Both the position numbers and the translations under genes were made by a program. From DATFDN01 sp963762525 (lineage in GTDB: Bacteria > Pseudomonadota > Alphaproteobacteria > Acetobacterales > Acetobacteraceae), in contig CAVXKT010000003.1 in NCBI GenBank assembly GCA_963762525.1, positions 861,713 through 925,712 on the forward strand: a stretch of DNA of 64,000 nt, in the 5' to 3' direction. A model generated the notes under the pieces. The model ran no database searches. It was given only the letters and a program-made list of their open reading frames with translations, and was not told where the DNA came from. Positions 31,661 to 39,462 of this stretch are shown here, one piece after another (position 1 is the first letter of the stretch; each line of letters starts with the position of its first letter).

Positions 31661-31861
31661 ATGACCAAGTTTGAGGCTCGGATCCAGTTGCCAAACGCTT
31701 CGCCGACGTGGGTCTACATCTGGGCACCGAACAACCAGACAGCACGGGCCATGCTTGTGGCCCAGGTCCGGTGCGGCGGCGCTGACGCCACGATCGAGGT
31801 AGAGGCGCGGCGGATCGTGCCGTTCATGGTGTTCGTCGCCGACCGGGGGGCGGCATCGTGA
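31661..31861 (+). CDS. small hypothetical protein, 66 residues
   Basis: ATG 31661 follows GGAGGGG by seven bases, 31 bases after the PcfJ-like gene. The product (MTKFEARIQLPNASPTWVYI, QTARAMLVAQVRCGGADATI, IVPFMVFVADRG) has the beta-strand/ARAM-helix look of small proteins carried on plasmids and integrative elements, usually with an AQYG motif in the middle. Cytoplasmic, no cysteine cluster, function unknown. Confidence 0.5.
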   Translation: MTKFEARIQLPNASPTWVYIWAPNNQTARAMLVAQVRCGGADATIEVEARRIVPFMVFVADRGAAS

Positions 31862-32489
31862 TGGCTCGCTGACCGCCCGGCGACCCATCCCCAACGCCCA
31901 CATGGAACGTACGCCCTCAATTTTGATCTGGCCGACGTCTCTTATGCACCGTCCCCGGCAAGCGACCGCCTACCCATCTATATCCAATACACCGGCCTGA
32001 CCGACGCGAGCGGCAGCGGGCGGCGGTCTCTGTCACCGCTGACCCCGACGGCGAAATGCTGGTCCAACGACGGTGTCTTCGAGGCGAGGGGCGGACCGGC
32101 GGTCTAAGTCCAATGCCCCGGCCACCGGAATCGGGATGGTCGACCTGTTCGACGCCAACATTCCGAACACGCCCGGCGACGTCGGGACAACCGTCGCTTT
32201 CGAAGTGGCGGTCGGCGCCGGGCTGATTTTGGTTCTGATCCAGTCGTCCTTGCGACTGACCGCCACCGGCGCGCGTCGGTTGGTACCCTCGACAGCGAGG
32301 TCCGCGGCCTGTACTCGGGGGCGGCTGTTGCAGGTCGATAGCAGCCCGGTCGTGCTGGTCAACGGGACGGCGACCTCGCCCGCCGTCGCTAAAGACCCCT
32401 GGAGGTCTTCAACCGCGCGGCGAAGCTCGTAGCCCTCTCGCGGGCCCCGGCCATTATAGACGCCCGTTTCGTGCTAAGCGACCAGGCGG
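31862..32489 (+). other. decayed stretch without an intact gene
   Basis: Short protein-like pieces occur on + in different frames, for example YALNFDLADVSYAPSPAS with LPIYIQYTGLTDASG near 31910-32030, and VDLFDANIPNTPGDVGTTVA near 32140-32200, but none has a start, a ribosome site or a family I recognise. The right end may be the ruined N-terminal half of the binding protein that follows. Confidence 0.4.
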
Positions 32490-32917
32490 ATGGCGCCTGT
32501 ATCGCGATCTGAAATCCTGACCGGCGCCGGCTTCCCGGCGGTGCAGGGCTGGTACATTAGGATGCCGGCGCCGCATATTGTGGACACCCCGGCGGGCGCC
32601 CGATGGGCGAAGCAATTCACGCAGCGCTTCGGCGAGCAGCCGAGCGACTACTCGGCGCTCGCCTACGACGCCGGACTGGTGGTGGTCGACGCATGCGGCG
32701 AGTGGCGGCGGCGGGCAAGCCGATGCAGCGGCAAAACGTGCAGGCCGCCATCCTGGCCACGCACATGCAAAGCTTGCAGGGTGAGATCAGCTTCGACCGC
32801 AACGGCGATCTGCAAAACAAGGTCATCAGCGTCTATCGCGTCGAGCATGACCCGGACCATCCGGTCGACGCGGTGGCGCACCAGATCAAGTATATCGGCG
32901 TCGCGCCGGCGGAATAG
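32490..32917 (+). pseudogene. LivK-type periplasmic binding protein, C-terminal fragment
   Basis: ILTGAGFPAVQGWYIRMPAP, ARWAKQFTQRFGEQPSDYSALAYDAGLVVVDA and, after a shift near 32695, MQRQNVQAAILATHMQSLQG, EISFDRNGDLQNKVISVYRVE match the C-terminal lobe of branched-chain amino-acid/amide ABC binding proteins (receptor family ligand-binding type). Signal peptide and N-lobe are missing or unreadable. No transport partners follow, so this is an isolated remnant. Confidence 0.6.
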
Positions 32918-33229
32918 GAGCCGGCCGGGCGCGTGACCGTCCTTCGTCAATCCGGCGTTGCCACGACGGATAGGTACGGCCAGGGCTGGGTCATAAAGCC
33001 GTGGCGCGGCGGCCTCAGGCATGCTCTCCCCCACCCACCCCTCTCCCCAAAACGGTCGTATTCGGTTTCCCGAAAGCGGTCTCCGAGTTCGCACGCAGAA
33101 TTCGGATGACGAAATGTCCGAATACCCTATCCTGAAACTGCTCTCCGAATTCAGCGGGGGAGTGACGAGTTTTGGGAGGGGGTGGATGCTGCTGGGGTAT
33201 GCGGGTGTCGAACTCGTCGCAAAACCACG

Positions 33230-33860
33230 ACCTTCAGATGGACGCGTTGCAGGCGGCCGGTTGCGCGCGGACTGGGTGCATCGCTACAACACGCATGGGC
33301 TGGACGGCCTGAAAAATCTGCCGAACCCCGGTGCGCCGCCACGCAAGCTGACGACGGACCAGGAGACGACCTTGGCCGCGTGGGTCCGCGAAGGGCCGGA
33401 GCCCGAGCAGCATCAGGTGATCCGCTGGCGCTTGGTGGATGTGCGAGACGAGATCGCGCGCTGCTTCGGCGTGCGGATCCACGAGCGGACGTCGGCAAGG
33501 TCATGGCGAGGCTGAATTTCTCCCGCGTATCCGTTCGTCCGCGCCATCCGGCGCAGGATCCGGTTGCGCAGGAGGCGCACAAAAAAACTTTGCCGAGCTG
33601 GTCGCCGCCGCGATCCCGGAGCATGCGCGCGCCGAGCCGATCGAACTCTGGTGGCCCTGGTGCTGCCCACCGTCAACACCGAGGCGATGAACCTGCACCT
33701 CGCCGAGATCAGCACCCAGATCACACCCGGCGCGCACGCCGTCATCACGCTGGATGGCGCCGGATGGCACCAGACCGGCGGCGAGCTGAAAATCCCGCAC
33801 AACGTCACTGCCGTCGTGTTGGCGAAGCGGTTGGCGGCGAGCGCAACATTCGAATCTCCA
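33230..33860 (+). mobile_element. IS630-family transposase remnant
   Basis: Pieces of an IS630 transposase: N-terminal HTH tail RADWVHRYNTHGLDGLKNLP, linker PPRKLTTDQETTLAAWVREG and RWRLVDVRDEIARCFGVRIHERT, FSRVSVRPRHPAQDPVAQEA, and catalytic-domain parts LPTVNTEAMNLHLAEISTQ and HAVITLDGAGWHQTGGELK. At about 33655 PIELWW runs straight into LVLPTVNTEA, so the segment with the first DDE aspartate is deleted; the end after HNVTAVVL is also lost, and there are frameshifts. Not active. The next 200 bases up to the protease gene hold nothing I recognise. Confidence 0.75.
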
Positions 33861-34075
33861 GACGAGCATCGTCTGTCAAGCGCGGGATGGGGATAGGGAC
33901 AAAATTAGAGGGACAATGCCTCCCCCTTCGCCCAGGTAAGGTATTTGTCACCGAGTAAAAAAGCTCTTTGTCCCAGAATCCCATCCCCTCCGCCAATTCT
34001 ACGCGCGCGGTTTCTCCCGATGTTCCCTTCCGGGGCCGGCGAGCAGGCTTATGGCGCATCTCTTCCGCTCCGTCC

Positions 34076-35542
34076 TCAGCCCCCGTGCGCAACCTCCCTC
34101 CGCTCCGGTGATTGCGTCGCCGCGCGCATCGGCGGCTGATCGGTGCCGATGAACAGCGGCGCCCAGCGGAGGTCGGTGTGGCTCTGCACGAGCACCGCTA
34201 CGTGACGGCGGTTCGCCGCCCGCGCCTGGTCCAGTTGCGCCTGCACCTCTTCGGGAGCCGTCACCGCCACCTGCTGCACCCGCGCGATCACGTCGCCGGC
34301 GGCGATCCCGGCTTCGTCGGCGGAGGTGCCGGGCGCGACGCCGGTGATCACCACTCCCGCCGCTGCCGGCGCGAGCTTGTATTTCGTGCGCATCTGCTCG
34401 GAGATGGCGGCGGTCTTGAGGCCCAGATCGGGCGCGTCGATATGCGACGGCGGCGCGAGTTTGGCCGCGGCTTTGCCCGACGCCGCCTGCTCGCGCGGCC
34501 ATTCCGCCACGGTCGCGGTCAACGTCGCCTGCCTGCCGTCGCGCCAGATGACGACGGGGACGACGCTCCCGATCGCGGTCGCGGCAACGGTCCGGGCCAG
34601 CGCCCGCGCATCCCTCGGCGCCTGCCGGCCGAATTTGAGAATGACATCGCCGACCCGCAGCCCCGCCTTGGCGGCCGGCTCCCCCGGGTCGAGCCCGACC
34701 ACGATCGCCCCGTAGGGCACCGGCGCCCCCAGCGCGTCGGCGATATTGGGCGTCAAGTCCTGCGCCCGCACGCCGATCCACCCCAGCCGCAGATGACCAT
34801 AACGCAGCAGCTCATTGACGGCGGCGCGCGCATCGTTGCCGGGAATCGCGAAGCCGATGCCGATCGAGCCGCCCTTGTCGGACGGCGTATCCAGCGCCGT
34901 GTTCACGCCGATCACCTCGCCGCGCAGATTGAACAGCGGGCCGCCCGAATTGCCGTGATTGATCGCGGCGTCGGTCTGGATGTAGTCGTCGAAGGGGCTG
35001 TCCATGATGTCGCGGTTCTTGGCGCTGACGATCCCCGAGCTTACCGATTCGCCGACGCCGAGCGGGTTGCCCACCGCCAGAACCTGATCGCCGACCCGCA
35101 CGTCGTCGCTGTTGCCCCAGCTCACCGAAGGCAACTTCCCCGCCGGCGTCACCTGCAGCAGTGCGATGTCGATCGCACCCGCGGTGCCGAGCACGCGGGC
35201 CGGCAGCGCCGTGCCGTCCGACAAGGTCACGGTGACATCCACTGCGTCTTCCACCACGTGCTGATTGGTCACGATCAGGCCGGACGGGTCGACGATGAAG
35301 CCCGAGCCGAAGAACGCATCGCGCCGCGGTTCGGCGGAGCCCGATCCGGCCGGCGGCGGGACGATTTTGTGCGTGTAGGTGTTGACCACCGTCGTCAGCA
35401 GCCTGGCGATCCGATGACTGCGCCCGAACGGCAGCAAGTCCCGCAGCAACTCGGCGTTGCCGGTGGTCGGCCGCAACGGCATCATGGACGCCATGACGAA
35501 GAACGAAAGGACAACTGCGCGCAGACCCGGGCGCATCATCAT
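34076..35542 (-). CDS. DegP/HtrA-family periplasmic serine protease
   Basis: Trypsin-like protease with two PDZ domains, 488 residues, intact, exported by an N-terminal hydrophobic segment (RAVVLSFFVMASMMP). Catalytic triad in GLIVTNQHVVEDAVD (His), AIDIALLQV (Asp) and INHGNSGGPLFN (Ser); PDZ1 has LGWIGVRAQDLTPNIA and GDVILKFGRQAPRD, PDZ2 has GVVITGVAPGTSADEAG and AGDVIARVQQV. Role: envelope protein quality control. Three ATG codons in a row at 35542, 35539 and 35536 follow GGAGG by 3, 6 and 9 bases, so the second or third may be the real start; the frame is open much further upstream without coding character. Divergent from the cyclic-nucleotide-binding gene. Confidence 0.9.
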   Translation of the reverse strand: MMMRPGLRAVVLSFFVMASMMPLRPTTGNAELLRDLLPFGRSHRIARLLTTVVNTYTHKIVPPPAGSGSAEPRRDAFFGSGFIVDPSGLIVTNQHVVEDAVDVTVTLSDGTALPARVLGTAGAIDIALLQVTPAGKLPSVSWGNSDDVRVGDQVLAVGNPLGVGESVSSGIVSAKNRDIMDSPFDDYIQTDAAINHGNSGGPLFNLRGEVIGVNTALDTPSDKGGSIGIGFAIPGNDARAAVNELLRYGHLRLGWIGVRAQDLTPNIADALGAPVPYGAIVVGLDPGEPAAKAGLRVGDVILKFGRQAPRDARALARTVAATAIGSVVPVVIWRDGRQATLTATVAEWPREQAASGKAAAKLAPPSHIDAPDLGLKTAAISEQMRTKYKLAPAAAGVVITGVAPGTSADEAGIAAGDVIARVQQVAVTAPEEVQAQLDQARAANRRHVAVLVQSHTDLRWAPLFIGTDQPPMRAATQSPERREVAHGG

Positions 35543-35674
35543 GTTCCTCCGCTGCAACCCTCCACGCGCGGATTGCCTGATGGCGCGCGGGACTGATTGC
35601 GTTTCAGTGAAGAGCGGGATGGCTTGGAACGCAAGTGCGCCGCGGCTTTCGGCGCCGGGATGGCGGAGCGGACG

Positions 35675-36379
35675 ATGATGCATTGGCCGGCCTATTGGGG
35701 GGCGCTCGGTTACTACCCGCACGGAGCCTTCTGGCATGAGGCGCCGGGCTATCTCGGCGCCCTGCTCATCGTCGCCTCCTTCCTCACCCGCACCATGATC
35801 CCGCTCCGCGCGTTGAGCGCCGGGAGCAATCTGTGCCTGCTTCTCTACGCCTACGCCGACGGACAGTATCCGACCCTCGCCCTGAACGCCGCCCTGCTGC
35901 CGCTGAACCTGCTCCGGCTCGCGCAGATGCTGAAGCTGGTCCGTCGCGTGCGTGCGGCGGCCGACGGCGATCGGGCGATGGACTGGCTGAAGCCCTATAT
36001 GCGGCGAAGACATTGCCGCCGCGGTCAGCGCCTGATCGCAAAAGGCGAGGTCGCGGATCAACTCTTCTACATCGCCTCGGGACGCTTCCGGATCCCGGAA
36101 TTGGGAATCCGGCTCCAGCCGGGCGAGTTCGTGGGCGAGCTTGGTCTGCTGTCGCCGGAGGGGCTTCGCACGCAATCGGTGGAGTGCGTCGACGAAGGCG
36201 ACGTGCTCTCGATCGGCTACGAGCAGGTTCACGAGCTGTTCTTTCAGAATCCCGATTTCGGTTTTTACTTCATGCAACTGGCGGCGAGACGTCTGTTCGA
36301 TAGCCTGGGCAAGCTCGAACAACAGCTGCGCCAACAGGTCGTCGAAAAAGCGCCGCCGGGTCGCGAGATCCGCGGCTGA
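35675..36379 (+). CDS. membrane protein with cyclic nucleotide-binding domain
   Basis: About 234 residues, intact. The N-terminal third has two or three membrane segments (GYLGALLIVASFLTR, SAGSNLCLLLYAYAD, LALNAALLPLNLLRLAQM), followed by a CAP-type cNMP domain (MRRRHCRRGQRLIAKGEVADQ, LFYIASGRFRI, LQPGEFVGELGLLSPEG, DVLSIGYEQVHELFFQNPDF) and a C-terminal helix, the layout of bacterial Popeye-like proteins. The phosphate-binding cassette is present in variant form (GELGLLSPEGLRTQS). ATG 35675 and 35678 follow GGCGGAG; I take the first. A class III cyclase gene lies 2.3 kb downstream, suggesting a cAMP/cGMP sensor. Confidence 0.78.
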   Translation: MMHWPAYWGALGYYPHGAFWHEAPGYLGALLIVASFLTRTMIPLRALSAGSNLCLLLYAYADGQYPTLALNAALLPLNLLRLAQMLKLVRRVRAAADGDRAMDWLKPYMRRRHCRRGQRLIAKGEVADQLFYIASGRFRIPELGIRLQPGEFVGELGLLSPEGLRTQSVECVDEGDVLSIGYEQVHELFFQNPDFGFYFMQLAARRLFDSLGKLEQQLRQQVVEKAPPGREIRG

Positions 36380-36491
36380 GCAGCCGGGGTTACGGCGCAT
36401 CGAGGTGTGAAATGCTTCAGACGAAACCGTGTTCTCTCATGCCATGTAAGCCCGGCCGCAGGAGTTGTGGCAAGCGACCGAGGAGAGAAAC

Positions 36492-36839
36492 ATGAATGCT
36501 CTGTACCGCGGCGGCGCCGTCCTGGCCATCGGCCTCGGCGTCTTGCTGTCCGCCGCTCCGGCGGCTTTCGCCGCGCCCGGGTGCACCAACACCGCGAAAG
36601 CCGATCAGGAGCAGGCCACCACTCCCGGCCGCGCCGTGAAGGCCGATCAGGAGCAGGCTTCCGCTCCCGGCCGCGCCGTGAAGGCCGACCAGGAGCAGGC
36701 CGCCGCCCCCGGCCGCGCCGTGAAGGCCGATCAGGAGCAGGCTTCCGCCCCCGGCCGCGCCGTGAAGGCCGATCAGGAGCAGGCTTCCGCCCCCGGTCGG
36801 CCGATCCAGCAGGCGTCGGCGGCCGACAACTGCAACTAA
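36492..36839 (+). CDS. secreted protein with five 14-residue tandem repeats
   Basis: 115 residues, intact. ATG 36492 follows GAGGAGAG. A clear Sec signal peptide (cleavage after Ala27 in PAAFA-APG) leads to CTNTA, then five copies of a KADQEQASAPGRAV unit (residues 36-105) and a short tail PIQQASAADNCN. The only cysteines, C31 and C114, bracket the repeats and could form a disulfide. The repeats are hydrophilic, probably disordered, with one Arg and one Lys each. I recognise no family. Possible roles are a periplasmic/extracellular binding peptide, a spacer or a processed precursor; all are guesses. Codon use matches the neighbours. Confidence 0.75.
   Translation: MNALYRGGAVLAIGLGVLLSAAPAAFAAPGCTNTAKADQEQATTPGRAVKADQEQASAPGRAVKADQEQAAAPGRAVKADQEQASAPGRAVKADQEQASAPGRPIQQASAADNCN
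36597..36806 (+). repeat. five tandem 42-bp repeats inside the secreted-protein gene
   Basis: Units begin at 36597, 36639, 36681, 36723 and 36765 (AAGGCCGATCAGGAGCAGGC start in each, first copy AAAG). Copies differ at only a few positions, mostly synonymous or Ser/Ala/Thr changes, so the array is young or being homogenised and its copy number may vary between strains. Confidence 0.85.
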
Positions 36840-36918
36840 CCCGCCGACCGCCGCGGCCGGACTTTTGCCCGGCCGCGGCATGCGTCCGCGCGCCTCTCAC
36901 TCCGCAGGTTTTGCGGGG

Positions 36919-37107
36919 TCACTTCGCGTTTCTGTCCAGCTCCAATTCCTGCGCTTCCCGCACGATATGAAGGTGGTCGCCGGGACGAAGTCGTTTCATA
37001 TTCTGTTTGGGGATCTTGAGCTGTTCGGCGACCTGTTCCAGGTTTTCGCGGGTGACGCTGATGGAAGTGACGACACCGTGGGTCTTCGATTGAGGTAACG
37101 GTCGCAT
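36919..37107 (-). CDS. small basic hypothetical protein, 62 residues
   Basis: ATG 37107 on the minus strand follows a strong GGAGGAG eight bases upstream. Product: MRPLPQSKTHGVVTSISVT, RENLEQVAEQLKIPKQNMKR, LRPGDHLHIVREAQELEL. Predicted helix-turn-helix-like middle (ENLEQVAEQLKIPKQNMKRL), charged, cytoplasmic. I do not recognise the family. Convergent with the repeat-protein gene, and upstream on the same strand lies the P-loop protein gene (115 bases), possibly co-transcribed. Confidence 0.6.
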   Translation of the reverse strand: MRPLPQSKTHGVVTSISVTRENLEQVAEQLKIPKQNMKRLRPGDHLHIVREAQELELDRNAK

Positions 37108-37222
37108 GGCTGTCTCCTCCGATGGACGATTGCCGGTTTGCGAGCGGCCGGCGCCGCCTCGCGGGGGCCTAACCTTCGGCCCCATCAAGAATGTGATGAT
37201 ATGAGTCGGAAAGGCAACCCGA

Positions 37223-38266
37223 TCACTTCGCAAGCTCGATTCCAACCAATGCCGGCTTCGACCGCATGTTCCTTGTTGGGATTCCGCACAGCGCTTCCGT
37301 GCGGGTCTGCAGGGTCGGGGTATCGGTGCAGGGACCCGTGATCAGGTCCACCGACACGCCCATCCCCGCCAACACGTCCTTTGCACCCAGGGCCCCCAGC
37401 GTGTCGCCGGCCACCAGAACCACCGTGACGGCGGGGCGTCGGGAACGCAGGATCTCAAGAAATTTCGGCACGTTGGCGCCCAGGATGTCACCCCCGCACT
37501 CAATCAGCACCGCGTCGGCCGGAAGCGACAGACAGACCCCGACGGCGCGGGCGAATATCCGCCCGATATCATCGCGGCCGGAGGGGTATGTCGTCGGGAT
37601 ACCGAAGTCCACGCAATCGAATGTTCGGACGGCGCCGAAGTCCGAATACGCCGCCAGCTCGCTAACCGACGAGGTGCCGGTCGCCTTGAGCACCGTCACC
37701 GCGCGATACCCCCTGAGCCGCAGCGCACCGAGAACCGCCAAACCGGCGGTTGTCTTGCCGACCTCGGCGGAGGTGCCGAGGATGAGAAAGACGGGTGCGC
37801 CCGCATCCGGCGCATTGGCGTCCGAGCGCGTCGCGAAATCACGCAGGAAGAGTGCTTGGCCGCCCTCGCCGAGGACCGCTCCGAGATACCGAACGCGCCC
37901 AAGGTGTCCCTTTTCGAGACTGGAATCGCCGATCAATTCACCGACCACGCCGGACTCGGCCAGAACCCAATACTCACTGCCGGGCAGCAATCCCTGTTCA
38001 GGCACTCTTCCCACCACCCAACGGGTGGACTCGCGATGTCCCGGAGTGGCCAGGAATATATCGCCCGGCGCGAGCGTCATGGCTCGGCCCGAAGGTGCTT
38101 CCACCACGATCGGCGGAGCTTCGAGAGGAAACTCGAAGGCGGCGACGCAGCCCTCCGGTCCGGGCAAGGCTTGCCAGCGCGTGGAGCCCGGGGATCTGAC
38201 CCGGCGAAGCGCAGACGTACGTTTGTATCGCGCCTGTAGAGTTCGGATTTCCATGCCTTCACCCAT
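37223..38266 (-). CDS. P-loop protein of unknown function, DTBS/DUF1611-like
   Basis: 347 residues, intact. N-terminal half (to about 145) is beta-rich with PPIVVEAPSGRAMTLAPGDI and GRVPEQGLLPGSEYWVLAES. The C-terminal half is a SIMIBI-type P-loop domain: Walker A GTSAEVGKTT at 164-173, then GYRAVTVLKATGTSSVSE, PADAVLIECGGDILGANVP and VVLVAGDTLGALGAKDVL, similar in style to dethiobiotin synthase, CobQ-like and DUF1611 proteins. The substrate is not deducible. ATG 38266 follows AAAGGA by five bases. The 390-base gap upstream is shared with the divergent cyclase gene. Confidence 0.62.
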   Translation of the reverse strand: MGEGMEIRTLQARYKRTSALRRVRSPGSTRWQALPGPEGCVAAFEFPLEAPPIVVEAPSGRAMTLAPGDIFLATPGHRESTRWVVGRVPEQGLLPGSEYWVLAESGVVGELIGDSSLEKGHLGRVRYLGAVLGEGGQALFLRDFATRSDANAPDAGAPVFLILGTSAEVGKTTAGLAVLGALRLRGYRAVTVLKATGTSSVSELAAYSDFGAVRTFDCVDFGIPTTYPSGRDDIGRIFARAVGVCLSLPADAVLIECGGDILGANVPKFLEILRSRRPAVTVVLVAGDTLGALGAKDVLAGMGVSVDLITGPCTDTPTLQTRTEALCGIPTRNMRSKPALVGIELAK

Positions 38267-38657
38267 GCAAGTCCTTTACCGAATAGCTTTTTTGCCGGGC
38301 GAGACAGCTATTTTTTGTAACGGGTTCAGCAACCCGAACCCGGGCGGAAATCACCCGATGATGGCCACTTGTGAAGACCGTGGCAGCGGTCGCATCGCTT
38401 TCTCCCGCAACCGTTCCTGATTCGGAAACCGACCGGCGGCGTCTTGCCCTTATCCCTCAACTTTCGCAGAGTCGCCGACGGGCCCCGGGAAAGCTAACAC
38501 ACTGTTCTGTCCGGAACGTGATAATATTGACAAGGGACGCAACGAAATGGATCGCGAACGCGTGATCGCGGCCCGTTTGGTTGGGCGCTCGGCGCAAGGG
38601 CGGATGGAAGCGGGCGATCGGATGGCGGGCAACCATGGGCCGGGCGGAGGCGGCTAG
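38267..38657. promoter_or_regulatory. 390-base divergent intergenic region with two dyads
   Basis: AT-richer than the flanks near 38281-38320. AATAGCT (38282-38288) and AGCTATT (38306-38312) are perfect inverted arms 17 bases apart, each next to a T-run; CGGGTT and AACCCG (38321-38336) form a tight six-base hairpin with a CAGC loop. These look like the control region of the P-loop gene. No gene is seen in the rest up to the cyclase start. Confidence 0.4.
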
Positions 38658-39434
38658 ATGTTCTGCCCCCATTGCGCCGCGCCGGTCGCCAGCGAACACA
38701 AATTCTGCGGCTCTTGCGGGACGCCGCTTCCCTGGCTTTGCTGGTCCTGCGGCGAGAGAAATGCCCCGGGGAACCGCTTCTGCAGCGCGTGCGGAGCCGC
38801 CGCAAACACGCCGGTCGCCCGCGGGCCCGAAGCCGTAGCCCCCTCGGCGCCATCCGGCGCTCGGGCGGAGCGCCGACAGCTCAGCGTCATGTTCGCCGAT
38901 CTGGTCGGCTCGACGGCGCTCGGCGCCCGCCTCGACCCCGAGGATCTCAAACTAGTCGTCGATGCCTGGCGAAGCTCTGTCACGGCGATCATCGTGCGCC
39001 ACGCGGGAATGGTCACGCGCCTCATGGGGGATGGCGTCCTCGCACTGTTCGGCTTCCCTCGCGCCCGCGAAGCCGACGCCGAACGGGCGGTGCGTGCCGG
39101 CATGGAACTTATTCAGGCGGTGCGCGAGCTGTCCACGCTGGCGGGTCCGGCCGGCACACTCCGCACGCGCGTCGGTATCGCCACCGGCCTGGTGATCGCA
39201 GGCGATCTGATCGGCTCCGGTCCGTCACTCGAATGGTCGCTGGTTGGCGAGACCCCGAATCTCAGCGCGCGTTTGCAGACGCTGGCCGAGCCCGACACGC
39301 TGGTGATCGAAGAGCTCACGCATCGGCTGATCGGCGAGATGTTCGAGCAGGCAAGCCTCGGCGCACAGTCCTTGAAAGGCTTCCCCGCACCGGTCCCGGT
39401 TTGGACGGTACCTGCGGGAAAGCGGGATCGATAG
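38658..39434 (+). CDS. class III adenylate/guanylate cyclase with zinc ribbons (N-terminal part)
   Basis: Two zinc ribbons (CPHC..CGSCG and CWSCG..CSACG, residues 3-46), a linker, then a class III cyclase domain: metal Asp81 in SVMFADLVGST and Asp125 in TRLMGDGVLALFG, and the transition-state motif VGETPNLSARLQ. ATG 38658 follows GGAGG by seven bases. The frame stops at 39432-39434 because of an extra base near 39411 (gtacCtgcgg); without it the sequence reads LRESGIDSRFKALHG and runs into the next frame. Together the two parts (38658-41961, 3x1101+1 bases) form one about 1,100-residue cyclase-ATPase-TPR protein, a common architecture in alphaproteobacteria. Product cAMP or cGMP undetermined. 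Confidence 0.83.
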   Translation: MFCPHCAAPVASEHKFCGSCGTPLPWLCWSCGERNAPGNRFCSACGAAANTPVARGPEAVAPSAPSGARAERRQLSVMFADLVGSTALGARLDPEDLKLVVDAWRSSVTAIIVRHAGMVTRLMGDGVLALFGFPRAREADAERAVRAGMELIQAVRELSTLAGPAGTLRTRVGIATGLVIAGDLIGSGPSLEWSLVGETPNLSARLQTLAEPDTLVIEELTHRLIGEMFEQASLGAQSLKGFPAPVPVWTVPAGKRDR

Positions 39435-39462
39435 TCGCTTCAAGGCGCTGCACGGCACACGA

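Noticed and set aside
32490..32917. A functional amide/branched-chain amino-acid transporter
   Set aside because: Only the C-terminal lobe of the binding protein is readable and no permease or ATPase genes follow.
34076..36400. A 774-residue minus-strand protein containing the DegP domain
   Set aside because: The first 286 residues are the antisense of the cNMP-binding gene; the ribosome site and signal peptide place the start at about 35542.
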